DNA of 47,207 nucleotides from Treponema sp. Lineage in GTDB: Bacteria; Spirochaetota; Spirochaetia; Treponematales; Treponemataceae. The notes below the pieces were generated by a model. The model saw only the letters and a list, made by a program, of their open reading frames with translations, did not search any database and was not told the DNA's origin. The position numbers and the translations under genes were made by a program. The DNA lies in NCBI GenBank assembly GCA_017392945.1, contig JAFOSK010000062.1, forward strand, positions 1 through 47,207, given 5' to 3'. Positions 32,813 to 41,122 of the stretch are shown here, piece by piece (within the stretch, counting starts at the first letter, position 1; each line of letters begins with the position of its first letter).

Positions 32813-35194
32813 ATGGATAAAGTGGAAGCAGAATTTATTACTAGGGATGATATAACCTATTTTTTTAATAAATATAAGTTTAACTCTGATCAGATTTTCC
32901 ATCTTGAAAGACGGCTTTTGCAGGAGTCATACGACTATAACAAATGGCAAAAAATGCTTTCTGCAAATTCAGAACTTACAAGAAAACTTTTTGTGGAAAA
33001 CGAAGAGCTTTTGGAAAAATATATTCATCCAGCAATAAAAAATCCTGAACGTTTGTCAGATGATGCTGTTCATAATTTTTTGCTTCACATAACATTTTAT
33101 CTTTTTGAAAATAATATTGATTCTCATATTACTGATGATCTTGTTGTTGCAATTTTGCAAAAAAAAATTGATTTGCCGGAGGTTGATCGTTTTGAAGCAC
33201 TTATAAACCTCGGAATAAGCAAAACTGTGACTGGGCATGTTGAATATGCAGAAGCTATGAATTATTTAAAGGAAGCGGAATCGATTTTTCCAGATTTTAA
33301 TTCAGCCCCAAATGATGAAGTTCGTATTCATATTGTGTTTTGTAAGATTTTTGAAATGCTTTGTATGGCTTTGTACAGGGATTGCGATCTTGCCGGGTTT
33401 ATTAGGATTTATGAAGATGCTTGCAGGATGGTTCAAGGCGGAACTGCTGATCTTTACAAAAAAATGTGGGGCGAAAAAGCAGACTTTGAATTCCACGTTA
33501 ACCTTTTGATAAGATTTTTTAAGATTTATGGAATTTTTATAGCCGGAAGAGCAGATTTTGCAAAAAATGATAGTTCAGAAGTTCAGAAAAAAAGCGCGGC
33601 TAAAATTTCTGAATGGCTTACGGAAGAATTTAAAAGAGAAGAAAACGAAAATTCTGTTAATCCTATGATTTTTGCTTTCTTTTATAAATTGAAATTTATA
33701 AATGGCGAAATTTCCAAAGAAGAATACTTTAATACATTGAGCTATAGGTTTGAACAGCTTAGTTCAGAAAAAAAATTTATTTATCCTGAAACTCCGTTTC
33801 CTGTTGATGATGACCCGGTTGATCCGCAATTTGCTGTCCTTCTTGATAAAATTAAGTTATTTAACCGTTCTTTTAGTTTTGCAAATATTCTGATTCCTGA
33901 ATTATTCGCTGTTTGTTCAAATAAAGCTTATTGCAAGAGGCTTGCAAACGAGTTTTTGCGCTATTACGAATCTAGTGTTTATGCAGAAAAAGGCTTTCAG
34001 ATTGATTCGTTCGTCTATGAAAATGTCCGCACGTTATCTTCTTGTTTTGAAAATATTACGGAATTCATTTCGTTTTTACAGACTATTTTTGTTCACAGGG
34101 AAATAACTTCTGCAATTCATTTTTCAATGGTCAGCAATCTTTCTGCAATCTGTTTGTCTCATATGCTTGAAAAACAGCCGGAACTGTTTGTTTCAAAGAA
34201 ATATCCGACGGTTGATGAAGTTTTAAAAAACAGAACAGAAATTATTCATTATTGTAAATATGCAGGTATTTTGCACGACATTGGAAAGCTTGCCCGTACA
34301 AATTTAATCAATCTGCATTTCAGACGTATTACTGATAAAGAATTCCAGTATATTTCTGAACATACAACTCTTGGTGCAAAAATTGTAGATGGAATTGATT
34401 TTTTGGAACAGTTCCGGGATGTAATTCTTGGTCATCATAAATTTTTTGATGGTTCAAAAGGTTATCCTGATTCTTACGATAATCTGCAATCTGATTATAA
34501 GATTTTTGTGGATCTTATTTCTATTTGTGATACGATTGACACTTCTACTGATTACAAGGGAAGGAATTATGCAGAAAAGAAAACTTTTGACGATATTCTG
34601 ATTGAGCTTCGAACAATGGATACGCGCTATTCCCCTCAACTTGTAAATCTTATAAATCAGGACGAGCCGTTGAAAGAAGAACTGCGCTATATGACGGGCG
34701 AAGGTAGAAATTATACATCCTATGAAATGTACAGGCAATTTGTTCTTCCGAATATGAATTTTTCTCCTGAGGATGAAAGGCTTGTTTCATTGTATGATCC
34801 GCAGTTTTTCAAAGGAATACAATTGCTTTACAGCGAAGTAAAACCAGAATTCACAGAAATTGAACTTGAAAGATATGTTAAATCTCTTGAAAAGTCTGAT
34901 TTATATGTCTTGCATTCAAAGAAAAATAACGTGTTAGGAATTATTTCTGGTATTATCACTGAAAGTTCTGAGCGTGGCGGAAAATCTTTTGAAATAAACG
35001 AAATGTTGGTAGGCATGGAATATCGGCATCGTGGCTGGGGAACGGAACTTTTAGAATCTGTTATAAAGATCTTGAAAAAATCAGATGTCAGGCGTATAAG
35101 AATCAATGTGCCGGAATTCAGCAATTCGGAGGGTTTTTTCTGGATTGAAGGATTTACAAAGGCTCAGAATCAGTTTATGGAAAAACAGATATGA
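32813..35194 (+). CDS. HD-GYP phosphodiesterase fused to a GNAT acetyltransferase domain
   Basis: A 793-residue soluble protein in three parts. Residues 1-400 are helical with TPR-like character and no named family. Residues about 430-640 are an HD-GYP domain: HDIGK with His488-Asp489, EHTTLGAKIV, HH at 541-542, GYP at 550-552, and a Y-K-G-R region. These metal-binding residues predict cyclic di-GMP hydrolysis. Residues about 690-793 are a GNAT fold (INEMLVGMEYRHRGWGTELL, then a GFFWIEGFTKAQ end). AAGG before the ATG supports the start. The stop overlaps the next ATG by four bases, so translation is coupled to the DUF763 gene. The gene is AT-rich compared with its neighbours. Confidence 0.87.
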   Translation: MDKVEAEFITRDDITYFFNKYKFNSDQIFHLERRLLQESYDYNKWQKMLSANSELTRKLFVENEELLEKYIHPAIKNPERLSDDAVHNFLLHITFYLFENNIDSHITDDLVVAILQKKIDLPEVDRFEALINLGISKTVTGHVEYAEAMNYLKEAESIFPDFNSAPNDEVRIHIVFCKIFEMLCMALYRDCDLAGFIRIYEDACRMVQGGTADLYKKMWGEKADFEFHVNLLIRFFKIYGIFIAGRADFAKNDSSEVQKKSAAKISEWLTEEFKREENENSVNPMIFAFFYKLKFINGEISKEEYFNTLSYRFEQLSSEKKFIYPETPFPVDDDPVDPQFAVLLDKIKLFNRSFSFANILIPELFAVCSNKAYCKRLANEFLRYYESSVYAEKGFQIDSFVYENVRTLSSCFENITEFISFLQTIFVHREITSAIHFSMVSNLSAICLSHMLEKQPELFVSKKYPTVDEVLKNRTEIIHYCKYAGILHDIGKLARTNLINLHFRRITDKEFQYISEHTTLGAKIVDGIDFLEQFRDVILGHHKFFDGSKGYPDSYDNLQSDYKIFVDLISICDTIDTSTDYKGRNYAEKKTFDDILIELRTMDTRYSPQLVNLINQDEPLKEELRYMTGEGRNYTSYEMYRQFVLPNMNFSPEDERLVSLYDPQFFKGIQLLYSEVKPEFTEIELERYVKSLEKSDLYVLHSKKNNVLGIISGIITESSERGGKSFEINEMLVGMEYRHRGWGTELLESVIKILKKSDVRRIRINVPEFSNSEGFFWIEGFTKAQNQFMEKQI

Positions 35195-36498
35195 TAAAAA
35201 GTACGGGACATGCAGATTTGCCTTTGCATTACGGAACTGTTCCGCAATGGCTTGCAAATAGAATGAGAGATTTGGGGACTCTTATTGTTGAATCCCTTGT
35301 ATTAAATTATGGAAAGCAGGAAGTTTTAAGACGTTTGAGCGATCCTTTATGGTTTCAGTCTTTGGGTGCGGTTCTTGGTATGGATTGGCATTCTTCAGGA
35401 ATAACTACGAGTGTTATGTATGCTTTGAAACGTGGGGTGAATGCGCGTTCAAAAGAGCTGGGACTCTATATTTGCGGCGGGCGTGGAAAGTATTCGCGCC
35501 GAACTCCGGAAGAACTTATTATTCTTTCAGAAAAGGCTTCGCTGGATGGTGATGCGCTGGTGCGTTCAAGCAAACTGTGTGCAAAGGTTGATAATACGGC
35601 TGTTCAGGACGGCTTTCAACTTTATCAGCATAATTTCATTCTTTCCAATGATGGTGATTGGGCTGTTGTTCAGCAGGGAATGAATACTTCGACAAAGACA
35701 GCCAGACGTTATCATTGGTGCTCTGCGGATTTGCGTTCATTCGTAGAAGAACCGCATTCCGGGGTAACTGGTGAAAATCAAGGCAAAATATTAAATCTTA
35801 CTGCAGGAGGCGCAGGTGCAACGCGTGATGCTATTTTGGATTTTACAAAGGAAACACCTGACCGTGTTCTACATGAAATACGGAAGGTCTCTGATCCGGA
35901 TTATAGTTTTTCGGTGGGTTTTGGTGGCTCCAGCAAAGTTGTAAGAAATAATGATTCTTGTCAGGGCTATTTGTTTGAAGAATTTGCGCAGTCTCCGGAA
36001 GATGAAATTATATGTGCGGGACGTAATATAGTTCTTCCTGCACATCATGAAGTTCAGAAACAGGATGTAGATTTGAAACGCTTGGGTGCGGTTCTGGCAA
36101 CGGCTTATACTTCGGAGCCAAAAGATTTTGAAAGCCTGCTTTTAACACCAGGTTTGGGTCCCAGAACCTTACAGTCACTGACGCTTGTAAGCGAAGTTAT
36201 TCATGGAACGCCTTCCCGTTTTACAGATCCTGCCAGATTCAGTTTTGCTCACGGAGGTAAGGATGGACATCCGTTCCCAGTTCCTCTTAAAATATATGAT
36301 GAATCAATAAGGATTCTGCATGACAGCATTGAAAAATCCAGGATGGGGTACAATGAAAAATCTGACTGTCTGAGCAGATTACAGCGCACAGCTTCAGCAA
36401 TAGAACAGAATTGTGCTCCTTCGGCAGATTTTGATGCGGTATTGGCGCACGAAAAACGTAATTCTAAAGCCTGGGGCGGAAGAACAGTATATGACTGA
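35191..36498 (+). CDS. DUF763 family protein
   Basis: The N-terminus of this 435-residue protein (TGHADLPLHYGTVPQWLANRM) is the hallmark of DUF763, and the family's later motifs are present, including the GMNTSTKTARRYHW segment, RNIVLPAHHEV and the FAHGGKDGHPFPVP region near residue 350. The family is found in archaea and scattered bacteria and has no proven function; a helix-hairpin-helix-like stretch (LLLTPGLGPRTLQSL) hints at nucleic-acid contact. Its ATG overlaps the stop of the HD-GYP/GNAT gene (ATGA), so the two are translationally coupled. Confidence 0.88.
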   Translation: MIKSTGHADLPLHYGTVPQWLANRMRDLGTLIVESLVLNYGKQEVLRRLSDPLWFQSLGAVLGMDWHSSGITTSVMYALKRGVNARSKELGLYICGGRGKYSRRTPEELIILSEKASLDGDALVRSSKLCAKVDNTAVQDGFQLYQHNFILSNDGDWAVVQQGMNTSTKTARRYHWCSADLRSFVEEPHSGVTGENQGKILNLTAGGAGATRDAILDFTKETPDRVLHEIRKVSDPDYSFSVGFGGSSKVVRNNDSCQGYLFEEFAQSPEDEIICAGRNIVLPAHHEVQKQDVDLKRLGAVLATAYTSEPKDFESLLLTPGLGPRTLQSLTLVSEVIHGTPSRFTDPARFSFAHGGKDGHPFPVPLKIYDESIRILHDSIEKSRMGYNEKSDCLSRLQRTASAIEQNCAPSADFDAVLAHEKRNSKAWGGRTVYD

Positions 36499-36514
36499 TT
36501 GAGAAATCTAAATA

Positions 36515-36543
36515 TTTACATAAATTGCAAAAGAATATATTAT
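36515..36543 (+). promoter_or_regulatory. Promoter of the Rrf2-family regulator
   Basis: TTTACA (36515-36520), 17-bp spacer, TATTAT (36538-36543), with the ATG 25 bp after the -10 box. Confidence 0.6.
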
Positions 36544-36560
36544 TTTCCTAGTAGGGAATG
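36543..36560 (+). promoter_or_regulatory. Possible operator overlapping the Rrf2 promoter
   Basis: TTCC and GGAA flank a TAGTAG-type centre (36545-36558), an imperfect palindrome that starts at the -10 box and covers the predicted transcription start. Rrf2 regulators often repress their own gene through such sites; binding is inferred from position and symmetry only. Confidence 0.35.
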
Positions 36561-36568
36561 GGTCTAAT

Positions 36569-36997
36569 ATGAAGATTTCAACAAGAGGGCGTTACGCTTT
36601 AAGATTTATGATAGATCTTGCTCAGCACGGAACAGATTCTTATGTTCCTCTTAGGGATGTTTCTGAACGACAGGCAATTTCTATAAAATATTTGGAACAA
36701 ATTACGGCTTTGTTAAGTAAGTATGGACTTTTACAGAGTGTCCGCGGACCACAGGGTGGCTACAGGCTTGCAAAACCTGTAGCTGAATATACAGTTAGAG
36801 AAATTTTAAGAACGACAGAAGGAAATTTAGCTCCTGTTGCTTGCCTTGAATCTGATCAGAATAATTGTGAACGCAAAGAAACCTGTTCTACTCTTAAGGT
36901 TTGGTTAGGTCTTGGCAAAGTTATAAATGACTATCTGGATTCAATAACACTTGATCAGCTGATGTTTGATTGTGGTACAAATAATTACGTAATCTAG
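36569..36997 (+). CDS. Rrf2-family regulator (IscR/CymR-like) with three cysteines
   Basis: A 142-residue protein with the Rrf2 winged helix: MKISTRGRYALRFMIDLAQH, then RQAISIKYLEQI, and the wing VRGPQGGYRLAKP. After it comes a Cys trio spaced C-x7-C-x5-C (ACLESDQNNCERKETC), as in Fe-S binding members such as IscR, although the first gap is slightly longer. This suggests a redox- or Fe-S-responsive repressor. AGGG upstream supports the start. It has its own promoter and a possible self-operator, and converges on the SpoU gene with a 10-bp gap. Confidence 0.87.
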   Translation: MKISTRGRYALRFMIDLAQHGTDSYVPLRDVSERQAISIKYLEQITALLSKYGLLQSVRGPQGGYRLAKPVAEYTVREILRTTEGNLAPVACLESDQNNCERKETCSTLKVWLGLGKVINDYLDSITLDQLMFDCGTNNYVI

Positions 36998-37007
36998 CCT
37001 GCGTTTT

Positions 37008-37787
37008 TTAGCATTTTGTAAGCTCATAGATAAGGATTGAGGCTGCTTGTGCAACATTCAGGCTTTCTACAGCTGATTCCTTGTTTCCGGCTTTCATTCC
37101 GGCAAAGGGTATTATTACAAGTTCATCGCAGTTTTTTCTGGTTTCATCCGAAATTCCGTGTTCTTCGTTTCCGAGCACAAGAACGGCAGGTTTTTCTCCG
37201 CAGATTTTTTTAAGGTCGTTGGAATACCTGCTTCGTGCGGCTAAATCTGTACCGATTCTTACCATGTTGCCTTCTACGGCCTTAAGGAATTTTGCAATTG
37301 AACGTACGGAATAGATTTTTATATATTCCATTCCGCCTTCGGCAATGCGGTAAGAACTTGTAGTTATTGCGCTGTTCTTTTCATCTTCTGGGATGATTAT
37401 ATTTTTTATTCCAAAAAAGGCAGCGCTCCTTACGATTGCGCCAAAGTTGTTCGCGTTTCCAATGTGATCCAGCAAAAGCGAGTGCTCTCTGTTTTTAATC
37501 CATTCATTTGTAATGTCTGAATCAAGCGGAGTGATTTCCGGCATGTAAATCATTGCAACGACACCCTGATGATGGACCGTTCCGCTTAGTTTTTCCAGTT
37601 CTTTCGGGTCATTTACCTTGTTGTAAATCCCTTTGCGGGCTGCAAGTTTTTTGCAAAGACCTCCAAAAAGAGGAGCGACTTCTTCTGTAAAATATAGACG
37701 CCGAATCTTGTCACAGTTATTTTTTTCGAGTTTTTTAACGGCTGCAAATCCGCAGACTGCCAGTTCATTGTTCTGTTTGTTACGCAT
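37008..37787 (-). CDS. TrmH/SpoU-family RNA 2'-O-methyltransferase
   Basis: The C-terminal 150 residues of this 259-residue protein hold the three SPOUT motifs of the TrmH family: NANNFGAIVRSA, VLVLGNEEHGIS and the knot SLNVAQAASILIYEL. The N-terminal part is a substrate-binding domain as in RlmB-like enzymes. It should methylate a ribose 2'-OH in rRNA or tRNA; the site is unknown. No good ribosome site precedes the ATG at 37787. It is transcribed alone and convergently with the Rrf2 gene. Confidence 0.9.
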   Translation of the reverse strand: MRNKQNNELAVCGFAAVKKLEKNNCDKIRRLYFTEEVAPLFGGLCKKLAARKGIYNKVNDPKELEKLSGTVHHQGVVAMIYMPEITPLDSDITNEWIKNREHSLLLDHIGNANNFGAIVRSAAFFGIKNIIIPEDEKNSAITTSSYRIAEGGMEYIKIYSVRSIAKFLKAVEGNMVRIGTDLAARSRYSNDLKKICGEKPAVLVLGNEEHGISDETRKNCDELVIIPFAGMKAGNKESAVESLNVAQAASILIYELTKC

Positions 37788-37942
37788 GACTAGAGCATAT
37801 CATTTTATTGCGCTATTGTCGAATTGAAAAAAAAATTGAAATTCTATGCGCTTTTTATGAGAGGGGAGGGTAATGCTTTTGTGTCATTTTGCTGATATTT
37901 TTGTTATAGATACAGAATCGTCTTAGTGTTAATTATATTATT

Positions 37943-39277
37943 ATGAATGAAATAAGAAATTATTCAGTGATGAAGCTGGCATGGCCAATTTTTTTGCAGA
38001 TGCTTTTTTCTATGGCTTTAGGTTATGCAGATACGGTAATGATAAGCCGTTATTCCGACGTTGCGGTTGGTGCTCTTGGAAATGCAAATCAGATTATGGG
38101 ATTTTTAACTCTTGCTTTTACTGTTGTTTCCAGTGCTACGGGAGTTGTTGTTGCCCAGTATCTTGGTGCCAAAAAAAAAGACCAGATGGACACGATTTAT
38201 ACGGTTTCGGTTGCATTCAATCTTGTTCTTAGCGTGGTTGTATGCAGTGTTGTTGCAGTTTTCAGTCAGGAGCTTTTAGGGGCAATGCACGTACCGGCTG
38301 TTATGTTTGATCAGGCAAATTCTTATATGAAGATTGTTGGACTTTTTTTATTTACGGGGGCTGTTACAAATACTCTTGCCAGGATTTTTAATTGCAATGG
38401 AAATACAGTAATTGGTCTTGTGATTATGTTTGGAATCAATCTGATGAATATAGGTGGAAATTATATTTTTCTATATGGTCCGCTTTCTTTTCTAAATCTT
38501 GGTGTAAAAGGGGTGGCTGTTTCTACAACAATTAGCAGCATTTTTGGAATGATCTCTTCTTTTGTAATGTTCAGGATTTTTATCAAAGGAAGGATTTCAC
38601 CGCGGCTTCTGGTTCCATTTCCAAAGAGTATCCTTGTCAAACTCATAAAATTAGGAATTCCGAGTGCGGGTGAAAACATTTCTTACAACATAGCACAGAT
38701 TTTAATTACGATTTTTGTAAATACGATGGGTGCCGTTTCCATTACAACAAAGATTTACTGTAACATCCTGTGCGGATTTTCAATTATTTTCTCTAATTCA
38801 GTTGCAGGGGCTAGTGCCATAATTACGGGGCACTGCGTTGGAAGTGGTGATTATGATTTTGCGTACAGACGGGTCTGGAAGTCGCTTGTAATCGCTATGA
38901 TTGTGTCTGCAGTAATTTCCTGTTCAAATTTTATGCTTTCTCCCTATACGCTGCGTTTTTTTACTCAAAATGATGAAATTATACATCTTGGACAAAAGAT
39001 TATGTTCATTGCGTTTATTCTGGAATTTGGTCGATGTGTTAATCTTGTTGTAATTCAGAGTATGCGTGCCGCCGGGGATGTTGTTTTTCCAACCCTTTTG
39101 GGAATCAGTTCTATGTGGGGAATCGCTGTTGTTTTTGCCTGGATTTTAGGAATCGGATTTAAGCTTGGACTTCCGGGCGTATGGATTGCAATGGCATCTG
39201 ATGAAATTTTCCGTGCAATTGTAGTTGCCTGTCGCTGGAAGATAGGTTTGTGGCGTGGAAAATCCGTGGTCAGCTGA
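37943..39277 (+). CDS. MATE-family multidrug/cation exporter
   Basis: A 444-residue protein with twelve membrane helices in two related halves. The first half has the MATE start (LAWPIFLQMLFSMALGYADT) and a VVAQYLGAKKK loop; the second half mirrors it with IPSAGENISYN and a gated-loop region ITGHCVGSGDYDFA. Members exchange Na+ or H+ for drugs or metabolites. No Shine-Dalgarno is evident before the ATG, and a TATATT lies only 3 nt upstream. It is followed by an MgtC-like gene 119 bp later with its own promoter. Confidence 0.93.
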   Translation: MNEIRNYSVMKLAWPIFLQMLFSMALGYADTVMISRYSDVAVGALGNANQIMGFLTLAFTVVSSATGVVVAQYLGAKKKDQMDTIYTVSVAFNLVLSVVVCSVVAVFSQELLGAMHVPAVMFDQANSYMKIVGLFLFTGAVTNTLARIFNCNGNTVIGLVIMFGINLMNIGGNYIFLYGPLSFLNLGVKGVAVSTTISSIFGMISSFVMFRIFIKGRISPRLLVPFPKSILVKLIKLGIPSAGENISYNIAQILITIFVNTMGAVSITTKIYCNILCGFSIIFSNSVAGASAIITGHCVGSGDYDFAYRRVWKSLVIAMIVSAVISCSNFMLSPYTLRFFTQNDEIIHLGQKIMFIAFILEFGRCVNLVVIQSMRAAGDVVFPTLLGISSMWGIAVVFAWILGIGFKLGLPGVWIAMASDEIFRAIVVACRWKIGLWRGKSVVS

Positions 39278-39316
39278 TATGTGCAGAGTAATCGTTTAAT
39301 TGGTGATGGACTTGCG

Positions 39317-39356
39317 GTGAGCCTTTTATCTTTTTTTGCAAAGCTCATTTTATGTT
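39317..39356 (+). terminator. Possible terminator after the MATE gene
   Basis: TGAGCCTTT and AAAGCTCA can pair with one bulged base around a T-rich loop, followed by TTTTATG. Moderate stem; weak evidence. Confidence 0.35.
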
Positions 39357-39384
39357 TATTTATACAAATTTGATTTTTTCATGA

Positions 39385-39390
39385 TATAAT
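39385..39390 (+). promoter_or_regulatory. -10 box immediately upstream of the MgtC-like gene
   Basis: A perfect TATAAT ends 6 nt before the ATG at 39397. No convincing -35 is found at 16-18 bp. No Shine-Dalgarno is present, so the transcript is probably leaderless. Confidence 0.5.
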
Positions 39391-39396
39391 AATGCT

Positions 39397-40074
39397 ATGT
39401 ACGCATTTGAAAATTTTTACCTTGATTGTATTGTAAAACTTGGAGCCGCATTTTTGTGTGGGCTTTTGCTCGGTTTGGAGCGGAAGCGCCGATTTCATTC
39501 TGTGGGAATGCGTACATTGATTCTCATAAGCATTTCTTCAATGCTCATGGGAATAATTAGCTATACAATGGCGGACCTCGGAGCTGTAAAGGGAGATCCT
39601 ACCCGTATTGCCGCAGGTGTTGTTACCGGTATTGGTTTTATTGGTGGCGGCGCAATCATGCATCTGGGCATGAACATAAAGGGACTTACGTCTGCGGCAA
39701 TAATCTGGGCGGCCTGCGCTATGGGGCTTGCCTGTGGAATCGGGGCATATTTTATAGTTGCAATTACTCTTGTTGCAGCACTTCTTTGTCTTATTTTATT
39801 GGGAATTGCAGAAAGTCATCTTTTCCCGGCTGAAAAAACAAAGTGCCTTACTATTGTCTATTCAGAAATCATTGTTGATATAATGAAGATTGAACAGATT
39901 ATTGAAGATGCAAATTTTGTTCAGCGGGATATGGACATTACTACATCAATGGAAAGCAACGAAACTGTCCTGCGTTTTATTGTAAAAATTCCAAAGACAT
40001 ATAATCTGCTTTTTCTTACTTCTGATTTGAAAAAGCTTGGTTCTCTGAAAAAATTAGCATTAACAGACAGCTGA
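39397..40074 (+). CDS. MgtC/SapB-family membrane protein
   Basis: This 225-residue protein has four or five membrane helices in its first 145 residues and the family motifs: AAFLCGLLLGLERKRR, GMRTLILISISSM, VVTGIGFIGGGAIMH and GLTSAAIIWAACAMGLACG. A C-terminal ACT-like cytoplasmic part follows (LTIVYSEIIVDIMKIEQ). MgtC proteins help survival in low magnesium or inside hosts by regulating other transporters rather than by transport itself; a role here is inferred. Its last codons form one arm of the terminator that serves the convergent AAC(3)-like gene. Confidence 0.9.
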   Translation: MYAFENFYLDCIVKLGAAFLCGLLLGLERKRRFHSVGMRTLILISISSMLMGIISYTMADLGAVKGDPTRIAAGVVTGIGFIGGGAIMHLGMNIKGLTSAAIIWAACAMGLACGIGAYFIVAITLVAALLCLILLGIAESHLFPAEKTKCLTIVYSEIIVDIMKIEQIIEDANFVQRDMDITTSMESNETVLRFIVKIPKTYNLLFLTSDLKKLGSLKKLALTDS

Positions 40075-40114
40075 TCTGACGAAAGTTTTTTTTTCATAAC
40101 TGTCGGTTAATGCT
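40050..40114 (-). terminator. Terminator of the AAC(3)-like gene, overlapping the mgtC-like 3' end
   Basis: AGCATTAACAGACAG (40056-40070) and CTGTCGGTTAATGCT (40100-40114) pair over 15 positions with one mismatch. In minus orientation the stem is followed by AATTTTTTC. The distal arm lies within the coding end of the MgtC-like gene (Ala-Leu-Thr-Asp-Ser), so that gene's last codons double as a terminator arm. Confidence 0.7.
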
Positions 40115-40126
40115 TGTTCTGAAAAC

Positions 40127-40942
40127 TTATTTTCTGTTTGCTTCAATCCATTTAACTGCAAAATCAACAAGAGGTCGCATGCGTATAAGACGTATTTCTG
40201 CGTTACCAAGCATTGTTTTGCGTACAGCTTCTTTTCCTTCTGGAGAATTTTCAAAAGCAGTACCAATTTCTACAAAATCTTCGCCATCTACAGCAAGGGT
40301 TTCGTAGGCCTTCCATACGCGTTTGCCGTTTTCCATAATGGCGCTGTGTTCAACAGTGTTGTGCTTGCTCTTAAAATTTGCCCTTGCATCTGCAAGATGG
40401 AGCGATGTATTTTTGTCGTAATCAACACCGATTAAAAGAATCCAGCCGTCAGCGTCGTACAGGCGACTTAAAGGAGAACCGTCTCCAAAAATATTACAAA
40501 GGTCGTGGTCTTTTGTGAATAATTCGGCATTCTTTCCCCATGCAGTGACAGAACGGGCCGGATGATCGCTCCTTATTGAGCCTGGCCATGTACGGAACAT
40601 TTCTGCAACTGCGCCCATGGTGTTTGTCGGAGTAATGTATTTGTTGTATGCCGGCCAGTTTTCACGGATTGCATCCCACCATTCTTTTGGTTCTTCCCAG
40701 TGAACGCCGGTTTCAGGATCAAGGTTTTTCCAGCTTTGAGTTGGCATAAGAATTGTTCCTTCTGAACCGACAGTATCAATTAGACTTTCAATAATGATTT
40801 GAGCACCGCCGCAAACAAAGCCAATGGAAGAAAGCGAACAATGCACAATAACATTGACTGATTTTTTGAGTCCAAGTGTTTCAAGTGCCGAAGTAACATC
40901 CGCCTTTTTAATAAAAGGTCGGTTTTTATCATCTCGATTCAT
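40127..40942 (-). CDS. Aminoglycoside N3-acetyltransferase family protein
   Basis: This 271-residue protein follows the AAC(3) pattern: IVHCSLSSIGFVCGGAQ near residue 35 (acetyl-CoA contact), EGTILMPTQSW, the HPARSVTAWGKNAELF region and the SPLSRLYDADGWILLIGV stretch. GGAG upstream supports the ATG at 40942. Some members give aminoglycoside resistance, while many chromosomal ones act on other substrates; sequence alone does not decide, and nothing mobile surrounds the gene. It is transcribed alone between the solute-binding protein gene and the MgtC-like gene. Confidence 0.85.
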   Translation of the reverse strand: MNRDDKNRPFIKKADVTSALETLGLKKSVNVIVHCSLSSIGFVCGGAQIIIESLIDTVGSEGTILMPTQSWKNLDPETGVHWEEPKEWWDAIRENWPAYNKYITPTNTMGAVAEMFRTWPGSIRSDHPARSVTAWGKNAELFTKDHDLCNIFGDGSPLSRLYDADGWILLIGVDYDKNTSLHLADARANFKSKHNTVEHSAIMENGKRVWKAYETLAVDGEDFVEIGTAFENSPEGKEAVRKTMLGNAEIRLIRMRPLVDFAVKWIEANRK

Positions 40943-40995
40943 AAAGTCTCCTTGTAGAAGCGGGCTGACCAGAGTCCGCAGTATTAGAATGTCCG

Positions 40996-41037
40996 AATAT
41001 CGATTTTTTTCTATCTTTGGATATATTTTTCGATATT
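40996..41037. promoter_or_regulatory. Inverted repeat upstream of the AAC(3)-like gene
   Basis: AATATCGA (40996-41003) and TCGATATT (41030-41037) are perfect inverted copies 26 bp apart, located 54-95 bp before the start codon and close to a minus-strand TATAAT at about 41047-41042. It could be a regulator site or leader hairpin; no T tract marks it as a terminator. Confidence 0.35.
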
Positions 41038-41122
41038 TAATTTAATTATAATACTGCGTTTTCTGAAGAAACTATAATAAAAATAGCGAATTATAACACA
41101 AAACAACTGTTTTTTGTGAATT

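Noticed and set aside
40127..40942. AAC(3)-like gene as an acquired antibiotic-resistance gene
   Set aside because: There are no integron, transposon or plasmid features around it, and many chromosomal members of this family have other substrates.
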